Source: Flavobacteriaceae bacterium
GTDB lineage: Bacteria > Bacteroidota > Bacteroidia > Flavobacteriales > Flavobacteriaceae
NCBI GenBank assembly: GCA_021739635.1
Contig: JAIPBH010000002.1
Location: 248,001-312,000 of the forward strand
Length of the DNA stretch: 64,000 nucleotides
Reading direction: 5' to 3'
In this document: in pieces, positions 1-8,807 of the stretch
How the letters are laid out: each line of letters begins with the position of its first letter
Numbering within the stretch: position 1 is the stretch's first letter
Notes under the pieces: model-generated
Seen by the model: the letters and a program-made list of their open reading frames with translations, nothing else
What the model was told of the DNA's origin: nothing
The model's database searches: none
Program-made: the position numbers and the translations under genes

Positions 1-344
1 CGTTACTGGAATATTCAGATTTGAATATCAATATGCTTTCTACCATGAGCTTGGATTTTATGTTATTTGATAAGCCTGTCATCAATCCTATTTTTGGAAA
101 TTCGAGTAATGGGTTGTATGACGATCAGCGCTTTTTAGGATATGCCCATATTCAGCATTTGGTGGACAGTAAAGCTTCAAAAATCGTAAAAGATCAAGCG
201 CAATTATTTCAGGCTATTTCAGACTATTTAAATAACAACATTGACTCAGAAAAACGCAAAAATTTTATAATACAACAAGTCGGTGTATCTTTAGAAGTTA
301 CTAATAAACAAGTCGTGCAAAGTTTAAAAGGATGGGCGAAATAA
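1..344 (+). CDS. glycosyltransferase-like protein, C-terminal part (5' end outside window)
   Basis: The frame is open from base 3 and closes with TAA at 342-344, so only about the last 113 residues are visible. The segment STMSLDFMLFDKPVI followed by a mostly helical tail resembles the donor-side half of GT-B enzymes and CDP-glycerol-type transferases. There, a serine-rich turn precedes a hydrophobic stretch. No catalytic residue can be assigned from this fragment. The stop overlaps the start of the next glycosyltransferase gene by 13 bases, so it belongs to the same polysaccharide operon. The family call is inference from context and one motif; an unrelated C-terminal domain is possible. Confidence 0.5.
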   Translation, partial: LLEYSDLNINMLSTMSLDFMLFDKPVINPIFGNSSNGLYDDQRFLGYAHIQHLVDSKASKIVKDQAQLFQAISDYLNNNIDSEKRKNFIIQQVGVSLEVTNKQVVQSLKGWAK

Positions 345-1420
345 GAAAACATATTGCTGTGATTTGCGATTACGAACTTCTTGAAGATCGGGTAGGTGGT
401 ATGGATTATTTTTTCTGGGCTTTTAATAAAGCTTGTATAGAACAGCAAATAACGATTGATTGGTTTTTTCCTAATACTACTTCACTTGGAGATTATCAAG
501 AGTTACATATCATTCCTGCTAATGATTTAAGTCTGGAACAAAAATTTATAGCACATTTACAAACACAAAAAGCTCAATATTCACATATCATCACCCATTT
601 TATTGAGTTGTGCACCCCTTTTTTTGCTGAAATTAAAAAATATCAAAAGGCAAAAATCATTGCGGTGGATCATAATCCAAGACCATTAAAAGGTTTTCCT
701 TTAAAAAAACGATTGAAAAAGAAATTAAAAGGGGTTTTATATTCTAAATACATCGATTTATTTATAGGCGTTTCAGACTATACAAGTCAGGCTATTTTAC
801 ACGATTTTGGAAGCTTTATAAAAACTAAAACTCAAACCATTTACAATGGTGTTTTAATTGATGATATTATCCCTAAAACTAGCGAAAGAACAAAAATAAA
901 CCCCAAATTTTTAGTGGTGTCTCATTTACGAGAATCCAAAGGGATTCAAGACTTAATTAGCGCGGTTGGTTTATTATCTGAAACGATGAAAGCTAATTTA
1001 AAGATTGATATTTATGGTGATGGCCCTTATAAAAGCGAATTACTTCATTTGGTTTCTGACCATCATTTAGAAACTAATTTTAATTTTAAAGGTAGTCAAT
1101 CCCATTTAAAAAGCTTATATCAACATTACGATTATTTGATTCAACCGACTCATATGGAATGTTTTAGTTTGTCTATTTTAGAAAGTTTAGCTGCCAACAT
1201 TCCTGTCATCACAACGCCAGTTGGAGGAAACACTGAAGTTATAACCCATAACAAAAATGGCTTTATATTTGAAACGAAGAACGTTAAAGCCTTGTCTGAA
1301 TTGCTTTCAGAAGTGATAGAAGGTAAACAATATATTGTTGGAACTACAAGGCCTCTAATTGAAAGCAAATTTTCAATGGATATGATGGTACAAAATCACA
1401 TGAAACTTTTAGATTTATGA
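332..1420 (+). CDS. glycosyltransferase family 4
   Basis: This 362-residue protein looks like a GT-B retaining glycosyltransferase that moves a sugar from a nucleotide-sugar to a growing surface glycan on the cytoplasmic face of the membrane. Residues about 190-350 form the donor-binding Glycos_transf_1 domain: a VVSHLRESKGI strand-turn, a YGDGP turn, the E-x7-E motif (ECFSLSILE), then VITTPVGGNTEVI. The N-terminal acceptor half has the glycine turn RVGGMDYFF. ATG at 332 lies inside the end of the previous gene (13-base overlap), indicating translational coupling. Donor and acceptor cannot be read from sequence. Confidence 0.88.
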   Translation: MGEIRKHIAVICDYELLEDRVGGMDYFFWAFNKACIEQQITIDWFFPNTTSLGDYQELHIIPANDLSLEQKFIAHLQTQKAQYSHIITHFIELCTPFFAEIKKYQKAKIIAVDHNPRPLKGFPLKKRLKKKLKGVLYSKYIDLFIGVSDYTSQAILHDFGSFIKTKTQTIYNGVLIDDIIPKTSERTKINPKFLVVSHLRESKGIQDLISAVGLLSETMKANLKIDIYGDGPYKSELLHLVSDHHLETNFNFKGSQSHLKSLYQHYDYLIQPTHMECFSLSILESLAANIPVITTPVGGNTEVITHNKNGFIFETKNVKALSELLSEVIEGKQYIVGTTRPLIESKFSMDMMVQNHMKLLDL

Positions 1421-1506
1421 AATGAGGCATAACAATTCGTGATGCAAACCAAGATGTTTAATAACGAATTACATCTGACCGATAAAAAACAGTAAAATTT
1501 AAACAG

Positions 1507-2649
1507 ATGAAAATAGCTTTCTTAACTCCAGAATATCCGCACCCTAAAACTGGAACCGCTGGTGGGATTGGCACTAGTATTTTAAATCTATCTAAAGCCT
1601 TGTATCATTTAGGACACGATATTAGCATTCTTGTTTACGCACAAGATCAAGACGATTATTTTATAGAAAACGGTATTCACTTTTATAAAATAAAAAACAT
1701 CAAAGTAAAGGGCTTATCACTCATCCTGACTCAAATAAAAGTAGAACGCTTGATCAATACCTTATATGATTCTGGAAAGATTGATATTTTAGAAGCTCCC
1801 GATTGGACGGGTTTTACAGCGTTTGTTAAGCCGAAATGCCCCTTGGTTATCCGGGAAAACGGCAGTGATACCTATTTTTGTTATTTGGATAACAGAAAGG
1901 TTAAGTTTAAAAATAAATTCTTAGAAAAACGAGCCCTTAAAAAAGCTGATGGATTGATTAGTGTTAGTGCCTTTACTGGACATTTAACCAATGAAATATT
2001 TGGGATTCATAGAAAATTTACGGTCATTCCAAACAGTATTGATGCTTCTTTATTTGAACGGAAGCCGGGTAAATCGAATACCTTAAGTATCCTTTATTTT
2101 GGTACCTTAATTCGAAAAAAAGGCCTTTTAGAATTGCCTGAAATCTTTAATTTAGTTTATAAAGAAAATACAAACGTGTCATTAATGCTTGTGGGGAAAG
2201 ATAGTGCCGATAAAAAAACAGGATCTTCTTCTACTTGGCAACTCATGCAACCGTTGTTTGATGCCTCTGCTATAAAAAAAGTAAGCTATATAGGAGCAGT
2301 TGACTATTCTAAAATTCAGGAGCTTATTAATAAGGCTACTATTTGCGTGTTCCCTACCTTTGCCGAAGCCTTACCCGTGTCGTGGTTAGAAGCCATGGCG
2401 ATGGAAAAAGCCATTGTAGCTTCTAATATTGGTTGGGCCAATGAGGTGATAGACGATGGAAACGATGGTTTTTTAGTGCATCCAACCCAACACAAACAGT
2501 ATGCCGAGCGTATTTTGGAATTGTTAGAAAACCCTGAAAAACAAAAGCTATTTGGTACTGCTGCCAGAGAAAAAGTTAAAGCAAATTTCAGTCACGATTT
2601 AGTCGCCAAACAATCGGTTGAATTTTATAAAACACTATTAAAACCTTGA
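1507..2649 (+). CDS. glycosyltransferase family 4
   Basis: A 380-residue GT-B glycosyltransferase. The N-terminus MKIAFLTPEYPHP is followed by a glycine-rich GTAGGIGTS turn typical of the acceptor domain of glycogen-synthase-like GT4 enzymes. The donor domain (about 200-360) has FGTLIRKKGLLELP, the E-x7-E motif EALPVSWLE and IVASNIGWANEVI. It starts 86 bases after the previous gene, the widest gap in this part of the cluster. Its TGA stop overlaps the TTG start of the next gene by four bases. The sugar specificity is unknown. Confidence 0.88.
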   Translation: MKIAFLTPEYPHPKTGTAGGIGTSILNLSKALYHLGHDISILVYAQDQDDYFIENGIHFYKIKNIKVKGLSLILTQIKVERLINTLYDSGKIDILEAPDWTGFTAFVKPKCPLVIRENGSDTYFCYLDNRKVKFKNKFLEKRALKKADGLISVSAFTGHLTNEIFGIHRKFTVIPNSIDASLFERKPGKSNTLSILYFGTLIRKKGLLELPEIFNLVYKENTNVSLMLVGKDSADKKTGSSSTWQLMQPLFDASAIKKVSYIGAVDYSKIQELINKATICVFPTFAEALPVSWLEAMAMEKAIVASNIGWANEVIDDGNDGFLVHPTQHKQYAERILELLENPEKQKLFGTAAREKVKANFSHDLVAKQSVEFYKTLLKP

Positions 2650-4184
2650 TAGATTTAAAAGAACATATCACCTCAAACGGAGCGATTTTATGGTATACAG
2701 GTACTCCAGATTTAAAAATGCTCGATGCATTGGCTTTGGGTGAAGGCGATATTTGGCATAGTAGTTTAGATCAGGGTTATAAAAATGTCTTTCCAGAAAT
2801 TGTATACCAAACCGTAGTTTATTTTTGGTATGCTAAGGATTTTGATCATTTAGATAAATCGGTAAGTTGGCGAATCAATCCGAATGCTTTTGTGATACGA
2901 AAAGACATTTGGGACACTTTTGGAGGTTTTGATTTTGAGTATGAAAATATTCAAACATCAGCATTGGATTTTGGTTTTAATACGCTACGCTATCAAGGTG
3001 TTATTGCTTTGTATGTAAAAGGGTTGTTTGAAGCCGTTGTTGAAGAAGTCAAAATTTCAGATAAAGACAGATACGCCTTCTATATTAAAAATTTTAAACG
3101 GTCTCATAGTGTTTATATGTTATTTAGGCGTGGTATTTGGAAATTTAAAGAATTATCAAGTTTTAGACTTGCTGCAAAAACGTTTAAGTTTAAAGATAAG
3201 TCAATCTTATTAAGACCTAGAAAATTGCAACCCATTCAAGGAACGCCAAAGGTAAGTTATATCATCCCTACCATGATGCGCCAGGATTTTACCTTAAATC
3301 TGTTATGCGATTTAGAGCATCAAACCTATAAGCCTTTTGAGGTGATTGTAGTGGATGCCACTCCTGAAGAAGTTCGTAACGAATCATTATATGATACAGG
3401 TAACTATTCTTTTAAAGTGGTTTTTAAATGGCAAACTACCAAAGGTAGTTGTAGAGCTAGAAATGAAGCGATTGATTTATGTACAGGCGATTATATTGTG
3501 TTTGGGGATGATGATATTCGCATACAGCCTCAATTTATAGAAAATCATATTAGATTATTGCAAACCTATCATGCCGAAGCGTGTAATGGTTTGGATATTC
3601 GGGCGGACCATCAGCAGCAAGATTTAAACGATTTAGAGGAGAAGTTAAAATCTTTAGGCGAATCACGATGGAAGGTTGGTGCTGCACAATCGTTTAGTAA
3701 TGCCAATTCCTGTGTGTCCAGACGGGTGGTCAATCTATTGGTTGGCAATGATATTAATTACGATGGCGGTTATGGTGAAGACAGCGATTTTGGACTTTCT
3801 ATTACCAAACTGGGGGCTACTGTTTTGCATAATCCGTTTTCGGTCAATTTACATTTAAAACCTCCTGTTGGCGGTTACCGCTTTTGGGGGCAACAAGCCG
3901 GTATTAAAGGAAAAAAAAGAAAGCAACAACCTTGGGAACTAGATACACCCGTAAAGTATATTGTTCCAAAACCTAGCCCAACTATCATGTATCAGTTGTT
4001 TAAGCATTTTGATGAACGACAACGACAAGAATATCGCATCAAGTATTTTGTATTTTATTTTACGAAGGCAAAACTTATGGCATTACCGCTAAGGATTTTG
4101 AAGTTTCCTATGCGGATTTTACAGTTTAACAGATCGGTTTTTTATGCCAAAAAATTGATAGCTTTAGGAAAACGAACACAATAA
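2646..4184 (+). CDS. glycosyltransferase family 2 with an extra N-terminal GT2-like segment
   Basis: This 512-residue protein has its complete GT2 (GT-A fold) domain only from about residue 203. It begins with a SYIIPTMMR strand, then VIVVDA, and the metal-binding acidic motif FGDDDIRI. Later NYDGGYGEDSDFGLSI matches the usual GGF-EDxDL acceptor region. The first 200 residues resemble just the second half of another GT2: NPNAFVIRKDIWDTFGGFDF, then ALDFGFNTLRYQG, with no nucleotide-binding half. The start is TTG at 2646, overlapping the preceding TGA (TTGA). No better in-frame start precedes the N-terminal segment. The N-terminal domain may be a degenerate, non-catalytic copy. Confidence 0.82.
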   Translation: MIDLKEHITSNGAILWYTGTPDLKMLDALALGEGDIWHSSLDQGYKNVFPEIVYQTVVYFWYAKDFDHLDKSVSWRINPNAFVIRKDIWDTFGGFDFEYENIQTSALDFGFNTLRYQGVIALYVKGLFEAVVEEVKISDKDRYAFYIKNFKRSHSVYMLFRRGIWKFKELSSFRLAAKTFKFKDKSILLRPRKLQPIQGTPKVSYIIPTMMRQDFTLNLLCDLEHQTYKPFEVIVVDATPEEVRNESLYDTGNYSFKVVFKWQTTKGSCRARNEAIDLCTGDYIVFGDDDIRIQPQFIENHIRLLQTYHAEACNGLDIRADHQQQDLNDLEEKLKSLGESRWKVGAAQSFSNANSCVSRRVVNLLVGNDINYDGGYGEDSDFGLSITKLGATVLHNPFSVNLHLKPPVGGYRFWGQQAGIKGKKRKQQPWELDTPVKYIVPKPSPTIMYQLFKHFDERQRQEYRIKYFVFYFTKAKLMALPLRILKFPMRILQFNRSVFYAKKLIALGKRTQ

Positions 4185-4186
4185 TT

Positions 4187-5182
4187 ATGAACTTTACATT
4201 AATAGTTTGCACTTACAAGCGTCCACAGTCTTTGTTATTTCTGTTGGAATCGGTTAAAAAGCAAACCGTATATCCTAATGACATTTTAATTATTGACGGT
4301 TCTACCAATGATGATACAGAAGTCATCTTAAAAGAAAACACCTTTCAAAATTTAAAATATTTTAGAGTTGATGATCTTGAAAGAGGTTTAACCAAACAAC
4401 GAAATTTTGGAATTAATCACGTTGGAGAACAATCGGATCTCATTTGTTTTTTAGATGATGATATTGTTTTGGATTCTTATTATTTCGAACACTTAATAAA
4501 AACTTATCAAGAAAAACCTGATGCTTTAGCGGTTGGTGGCTATATTACCAATGAAGCACGTTGGGCCAAGTCTGACGATAGAAATGACGCTTCAAAATAT
4601 TATTATGATGGTTGGATGCGAGATGAACCATCTCGATTTAAAATAAGACGACTTTTTGGATTAATGCCAGATGACCAACCTGGTTTTATGCCAAGCTTTT
4701 CCCATGGACGTTCCATTAGTTTTTTGCCACCTTCTGGAAGAATTTACGAAGTTGAACAGTTGATGGGTGGAGTTTCTTCTTATAAAAAAGAGGTTTTTGA
4801 TAAGATGACATTTTCCACCTATTTTGAAGGTTACGGATTGTATGAAGACGCCGATTTTTCTTTACGATTGGCAAAAACAGGAAAACTTTACATAAATACG
4901 AAAGCAGAGCTGGAACACCATCATGATGGTTCTGGAAGACCAAACCCATTCAAATATGGTAACATGGTTCTTAGAAACGGCTGGTATGTTTGGCGTGTAA
5001 AATATCCAAATCCATCCTTGAAAGCACGATTAAAATGGCATGCTACAGCTATATTATTAACTAAATTAAGATTACTTAATGTGATAACAACTTCAAAAAG
5101 AAAAGAAGCATTTACAGAAAGTATTGGACGTATTGTTGGCTGGTTTTCGCTTATCTTTAATGCTCCTAGAATAAAAAAATAA
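4187..5182 (+). CDS. glycosyltransferase family 2
   Basis: A 331-residue GT-A fold glycosyltransferase. It opens with NFTLIVCTYKRPQSLLFLL, followed by ILIIDGSTND (nucleotide binding) and the DxD-type metal site FLDDDIVLD near residues 90-98. The acceptor region has a GYGLYEDADFSLRL motif. It likely transfers a sugar to the lipid-linked glycan at the inner membrane. It begins two bases after the previous stop and ends seven bases before the next gene, consistent with one operon. Substrates cannot be told from sequence. Confidence 0.9.
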   Translation: MNFTLIVCTYKRPQSLLFLLESVKKQTVYPNDILIIDGSTNDDTEVILKENTFQNLKYFRVDDLERGLTKQRNFGINHVGEQSDLICFLDDDIVLDSYYFEHLIKTYQEKPDALAVGGYITNEARWAKSDDRNDASKYYYDGWMRDEPSRFKIRRLFGLMPDDQPGFMPSFSHGRSISFLPPSGRIYEVEQLMGGVSSYKKEVFDKMTFSTYFEGYGLYEDADFSLRLAKTGKLYINTKAELEHHHDGSGRPNPFKYGNMVLRNGWYVWRVKYPNPSLKARLKWHATAILLTKLRLLNVITTSKRKEAFTESIGRIVGWFSLIFNAPRIKK

Positions 5183-5191
5183 GACTAATTG

Positions 5192-6313
5192 ATGAAATTT
5201 TTAATTATCTCTCACGCTTTGCATAAAACTAAAGACGATGCTATATTTAGTTATGCACCATACGTTCGAGAGATGAATATTTGGTTAAAATATGTTGATA
5301 AGGTAGAAATTATTGCGCCATTAGTTTCTGATAATATTTCTGAAATTGATTTATGCTATCAGCATAATAATTTAAGTTTAACCCAAATCCCATCAATAGG
5401 GTTTACATCGATTCCTAAAATAATAAGGTCGTTATTTAAGTTGCCTGTTATTTTATATCAAATTTTTAAAGCCTGTAAAAAAGCAGATCACATTCATTTA
5501 CGTTGCCCAGGAAATATTGGCTTGTTGGGTTGTTTGGTGCAAATTTTTTTTCCATATAAAATAAAAACAGCTAAATATGCTGGTAATTGGGACCCAAACG
5601 CGAAGCAACCTCTAAGTTATAGATTCCAAAAGTGGATTTTAAGTAATACGTTTTTAACCAAAAATATGCAGGTTTTAGTCTATGGCGAATGGCACAATCA
5701 AACTAAAAATATCAAACCTTTTTTTACGGCAAGTTATTTTAATTCTGAAAAAGAGAAACCCTTAGAAAGAGATTATTCAGGTAGTTTAAAATTTGTTTTT
5801 GTGGGTAGTTTGGTTGCAGGCAAAAGGCCTTTATTAGCCATTCAAATTGCAGAAGCGTTGTATAAGCAAGGAAAATCTGTACATTTGGATATGTATGGTG
5901 ATGGTGCGTTAAAAGCGGATTTACAGGATTATATATCAAAAAGCAACCTTGAAACTATGGTTCGTATTCATGGTAATCAATCTAAAGAAGTCATTAAAGA
6001 AGCCATAAAGCAAGCCCATTTTTCTATATTAGCATCTAAATCCGAAGGCTGGCCTAAAGCAATTGCCGAAGCCATGTTTTTTGGCGTGATTTCTATTTCT
6101 ACTTCTGTGTCGTGTGTGCCTTATATGTTAGATTTTGGGAATCGTGGTATTTTGATTGAACCCGATTTAAACAAGGCATTGGAAGTTATTAATCATACGT
6201 TAGAGGATGAAATTGCTTTACGAAATATGTCTAATGCAGCTAGTAAATGGTCACAAGAATATACTCTGGATGTTTTTGAAAGCGACATCTCTAAATTGAT
6301 ACATGGTTTATGA
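5192..6313 (+). CDS. glycosyltransferase family 4
   Basis: A GT-B enzyme of about 373 residues. The donor domain (about 200-350) shows FVFVGSLVAGKRPLLA, MYGDGALKADL, the E-x7-E motif EGWPKAIAE and the SVPY-like end CVPYMLDFG. I take ATG 5192 as the start; a TTG lies one codon upstream. The gene ends in an ATGA overlap with the next gene, so translation is probably coupled. The N-terminal acceptor domain carries a short hydrophobic stretch near 90-100 that may touch the membrane. Specificity is unknown. Confidence 0.88.
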   Translation: MKFLIISHALHKTKDDAIFSYAPYVREMNIWLKYVDKVEIIAPLVSDNISEIDLCYQHNNLSLTQIPSIGFTSIPKIIRSLFKLPVILYQIFKACKKADHIHLRCPGNIGLLGCLVQIFFPYKIKTAKYAGNWDPNAKQPLSYRFQKWILSNTFLTKNMQVLVYGEWHNQTKNIKPFFTASYFNSEKEKPLERDYSGSLKFVFVGSLVAGKRPLLAIQIAEALYKQGKSVHLDMYGDGALKADLQDYISKSNLETMVRIHGNQSKEVIKEAIKQAHFSILASKSEGWPKAIAEAMFFGVISISTSVSCVPYMLDFGNRGILIEPDLNKALEVINHTLEDEIALRNMSNAASKWSQEYTLDVFESDISKLIHGL

Positions 6314-7383
6314 AAGTTTTACAGCTTATAGATTCTTTACATGCAGGTGGTGCAGAACGTGTAGCTGTAAATTATGCAAATGCTTTATCATCTCGAATAG
6401 AAACATCATTTTTGTGTGCTACACGGGAAGAAGGATTACTTAAAGACGGTTTATTAAAAAATGTTGACTATTTATTTTTAAATAAAAAATCAACTTTAGA
6501 TTTTAGAGCTATTTCAAAACTATATTGGTTTGTAAAAAAGCATCATATTACTATTGTTCATGCGCATTCATCCTCTTTTTTTATTGCAACCATTATTAAA
6601 ATCTTGCATCCAAAATTAGTACTTATTTGGCATGATCATTTTGGAAACAGTGAATTTTTAGATAAACGATCCACATGGATTTTAAAACTTTGTTCTCTAT
6701 TTTTTAATCACGTTTTATGTGTTAATACTAAATTAGAAATCTGGATAAAAAAGCAACTTAATTGTAAGAATGTGACTTATTTTCCAAATTTTGCAATTTT
6801 TAAATACGAAGAGGCAGAAAAAACTTTTCTAAAAGGAATTCATGGGAAACGTTTGGTTTGCTTAGCCAATTTAAGACCTCAAAAAGATCACATCAATCTT
6901 TTAAAGGCTTTTGAAAAAGTATTAAAAACGAATCCTGAATGGACACTGCACTTAGTTGGACAAGATTTTGAGGATGAGTATTCTAAAACTATAAAAGATT
7001 GTATTCAAAATGAGCCGTTTTCAAATCAAGTGTTTTTATATGGAAGTTGCTCCGATACGTTTCATATTTTAAAGCAAAGTACTATTGGCGTGTTATCATC
7101 CAAATCAGAAGGCTTGCCTTTAGCGCTGTTAGAATATGGGTTGGCTGGGTTACCCGTGATAGCTACCAATGTAGGCGATTGTCATCAAGTTATCTCTAGT
7201 GCCAATGAAGGTCTTTTAATAGCCCCTAAAAACCATGAAGCTTTAAAAGCTGCTTTATTAACTTTGATTAATGACTTAGATTTGAGGCATCAAGTAGCAG
7301 AAAACTTGCAACATAAAGTTTTGTCACAGTTTTCAGAATCATGTGCCATAGAATTGCTAATTAATATTTACAAAAGTTACTAA
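6310..7383 (+). CDS. glycosyltransferase family 4
   Basis: A 357-residue GT-B glycosyltransferase. It begins MKVLQLIDSLHAGGAERVAV, the classic GGAER acceptor-domain signature of GT4 enzymes in capsule and O-antigen clusters. The donor domain holds CLANLRPQKDHINLL, LVGQDFED, the E-x7-E motif EGLPLALLE and VIATNVGDCHQVI. The ATG overlaps the previous TGA by four bases. It is followed two bases later by the polymerase/ligase-like membrane gene, placing it late in assembly of the repeat unit, though gene order does not prove reaction order. Confidence 0.9.
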   Translation: MKVLQLIDSLHAGGAERVAVNYANALSSRIETSFLCATREEGLLKDGLLKNVDYLFLNKKSTLDFRAISKLYWFVKKHHITIVHAHSSSFFIATIIKILHPKLVLIWHDHFGNSEFLDKRSTWILKLCSLFFNHVLCVNTKLEIWIKKQLNCKNVTYFPNFAIFKYEEAEKTFLKGIHGKRLVCLANLRPQKDHINLLKAFEKVLKTNPEWTLHLVGQDFEDEYSKTIKDCIQNEPFSNQVFLYGSCSDTFHILKQSTIGVLSSKSEGLPLALLEYGLAGLPVIATNVGDCHQVISSANEGLLIAPKNHEALKAALLTLINDLDLRHQVAENLQHKVLSQFSESCAIELLINIYKSY

Positions 7384-7385
7384 AA

Positions 7386-8735
7386 ATGAAGTTGTCGCTA
7401 TACTATAAACTCCTTATTTTCCATGTTGTTTTGGCAATTGGTGTTTATTTGTTTAGGCCTTTAGCACTTGCTTACTTTTTATTGATTACTGTTTTTTTTA
7501 GTTACAAGATTTTAATGGCATCTAAAGCCTATAAATCTTTTTATGTACTCATTGCTTGTGCTTATATAGTAGGATCTGAAGTGTTTTTAAGAATGAATGG
7601 CGGTACTTTTTTTTATGAAGCCAGTAAATATTTAGTTATTGTTTTTGTCCTGATAGGTTTATTTAGTAATAGCTTTTCTAATAAATCCTTAATTTATTTA
7701 GTTTATATCTTATTGTTGATTCCAGGTATTTTTGTAGCTGTTTCTGATATGGGTTTTGAAACGAACATAAGAAAAGCCATTGCTTTTAATTTGAGTGGCC
7801 CTATATGTTTGGGAATTACTGCAGTTTTTTGCTATAAGCGTTCTATAAGTTTTAACCAAATAAAGATTATCTTATTAGCTCTATTATTGCCCTTGATAAG
7901 TATGACAGTATATTTGTTTTTATACACTCCCAATTTGCAAGAAGTTATTACTGGAACAGAGTCTAATTTTACAACGTCAGGAGGTTTTGGACCTAATCAG
8001 GTAGCGACTGTTTTAGGGATTGGTATATTTGTTTTAGCAACACGATTTTTTATTTCTAAAGAGGTTTTTATTCATAGATTATTTGATTTAGCCTTGTTAG
8101 GATTTTTAAGTTTTAGAGCCCTTATTACATTTAGTAGAGGTGGAGTTCTTACTGCCATTATAATGATTTTAATGTTTTTGGGGTTGTATTATTTAAAGGT
8201 TAATTTAAAAACCAAACTCCGGATTAAATTGTCGCTTTTAGTTTTTTTAATTATGATATTTTTTACTTTGTTGTATAGTTCCATAAAAACCAATGGGTTT
8301 ATTGAAAAACGCTATGCCAATCAAGATGCTGCAGGTCGAGTAAAAGAAGATGTTACTACTGGGCGTACTGATTTAGTTGCTTTTGAGTTTAATGAGTTTA
8401 TTGATAATCCTTTTTTAGGGATAGGAGTAGGTAAAGCGAAAGAAGTACGCTTAAATGAAACTGGGGTTGAAGCCGCTTCACATAACGAAATGAGCCGAAT
8501 TATAGCTGAACATGGGTTGTTAGGTGTTTTTGCCTTTTTAATTTTACTTATTACGCCTTTGATTTTTAGACTAAAAAATAAAACAAACTTGTTTTTTTAT
8601 TCTTTTTATATTTTTTGGTTGCTCACTATCAATCATTCTGCCATGCGAATTGCTGCTCCTGCCTTTATTTATGGATTATGCTTACTTAATATTACTTATG
8701 AAACTAGAAACAAGAAACTAGAAACAAGAAACTAG
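7386..8735 (+). CDS. O-antigen polymerase/ligase family membrane protein (Wzy/WaaL-like)
   Basis: A 449-residue integral membrane protein with about ten hydrophobic helices spread over residues 5-435. The largest extramembrane loop is around 295-370. It has an FSRGG motif near 255 and HNEMSRIIAEHGLLGV near 365-380, both usual in the Wzy_C/O-antigen ligase family. These enzymes either polymerise lipid-linked repeat units or ligate the polymer to its carrier in the periplasm. Sequence alone does not separate the two. The last eleven residues (ETRNKKLETRN) and the TAG stop are encoded by a 7-bp tandem repeat that begins at 8700, so the native C-terminus appears overwritten. Confidence 0.85.
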   Translation: MKLSLYYKLLIFHVVLAIGVYLFRPLALAYFLLITVFFSYKILMASKAYKSFYVLIACAYIVGSEVFLRMNGGTFFYEASKYLVIVFVLIGLFSNSFSNKSLIYLVYILLLIPGIFVAVSDMGFETNIRKAIAFNLSGPICLGITAVFCYKRSISFNQIKIILLALLLPLISMTVYLFLYTPNLQEVITGTESNFTTSGGFGPNQVATVLGIGIFVLATRFFISKEVFIHRLFDLALLGFLSFRALITFSRGGVLTAIIMILMFLGLYYLKVNLKTKLRIKLSLLVFLIMIFFTLLYSSIKTNGFIEKRYANQDAAGRVKEDVTTGRTDLVAFEFNEFIDNPFLGIGVGKAKEVRLNETGVEAASHNEMSRIIAEHGLLGVFAFLILLITPLIFRLKNKTNLFFYSFYIFWLLTINHSAMRIAAPAFIYGLCLLNITYETRNKKLETRN

Positions 8736-8792
8736 AAACAAGAAAATGAGAAGATAGAAAAGAGAAACTAGAAACAAGAAACAAGAAACTAG
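8700..8792. repeat. 7-bp tandem repeat array, consensus GAAACWA
   Basis: Six perfect heptamers alternate GAAACTA and GAAACAA from 8700 to 8741. A degenerate purine-rich stretch follows (8742-8763), then four more perfect units (8764-8791). Read as a 14-bp unit, the first block has three identical copies. The array enters the end of the upstream membrane-protein gene, supplies its stop at 8733-8735, and fills nearly the whole gap to the next gene at 8808. It shows no spacer structure and no dyad, so it is neither CRISPR nor a terminator. Confidence 0.95.
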
Positions 8793-8807
8793 ATAAGCGC
8801 TTGAGCA

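Noticed and set aside
1434-1470. Inverted repeat AATTCGT / ACGAATT between two glycosyltransferase genes as a terminator
   Set aside because: Only seven paired bases with a 23-base loop and no T run; weak in AT-rich DNA and the operon continues beyond it.
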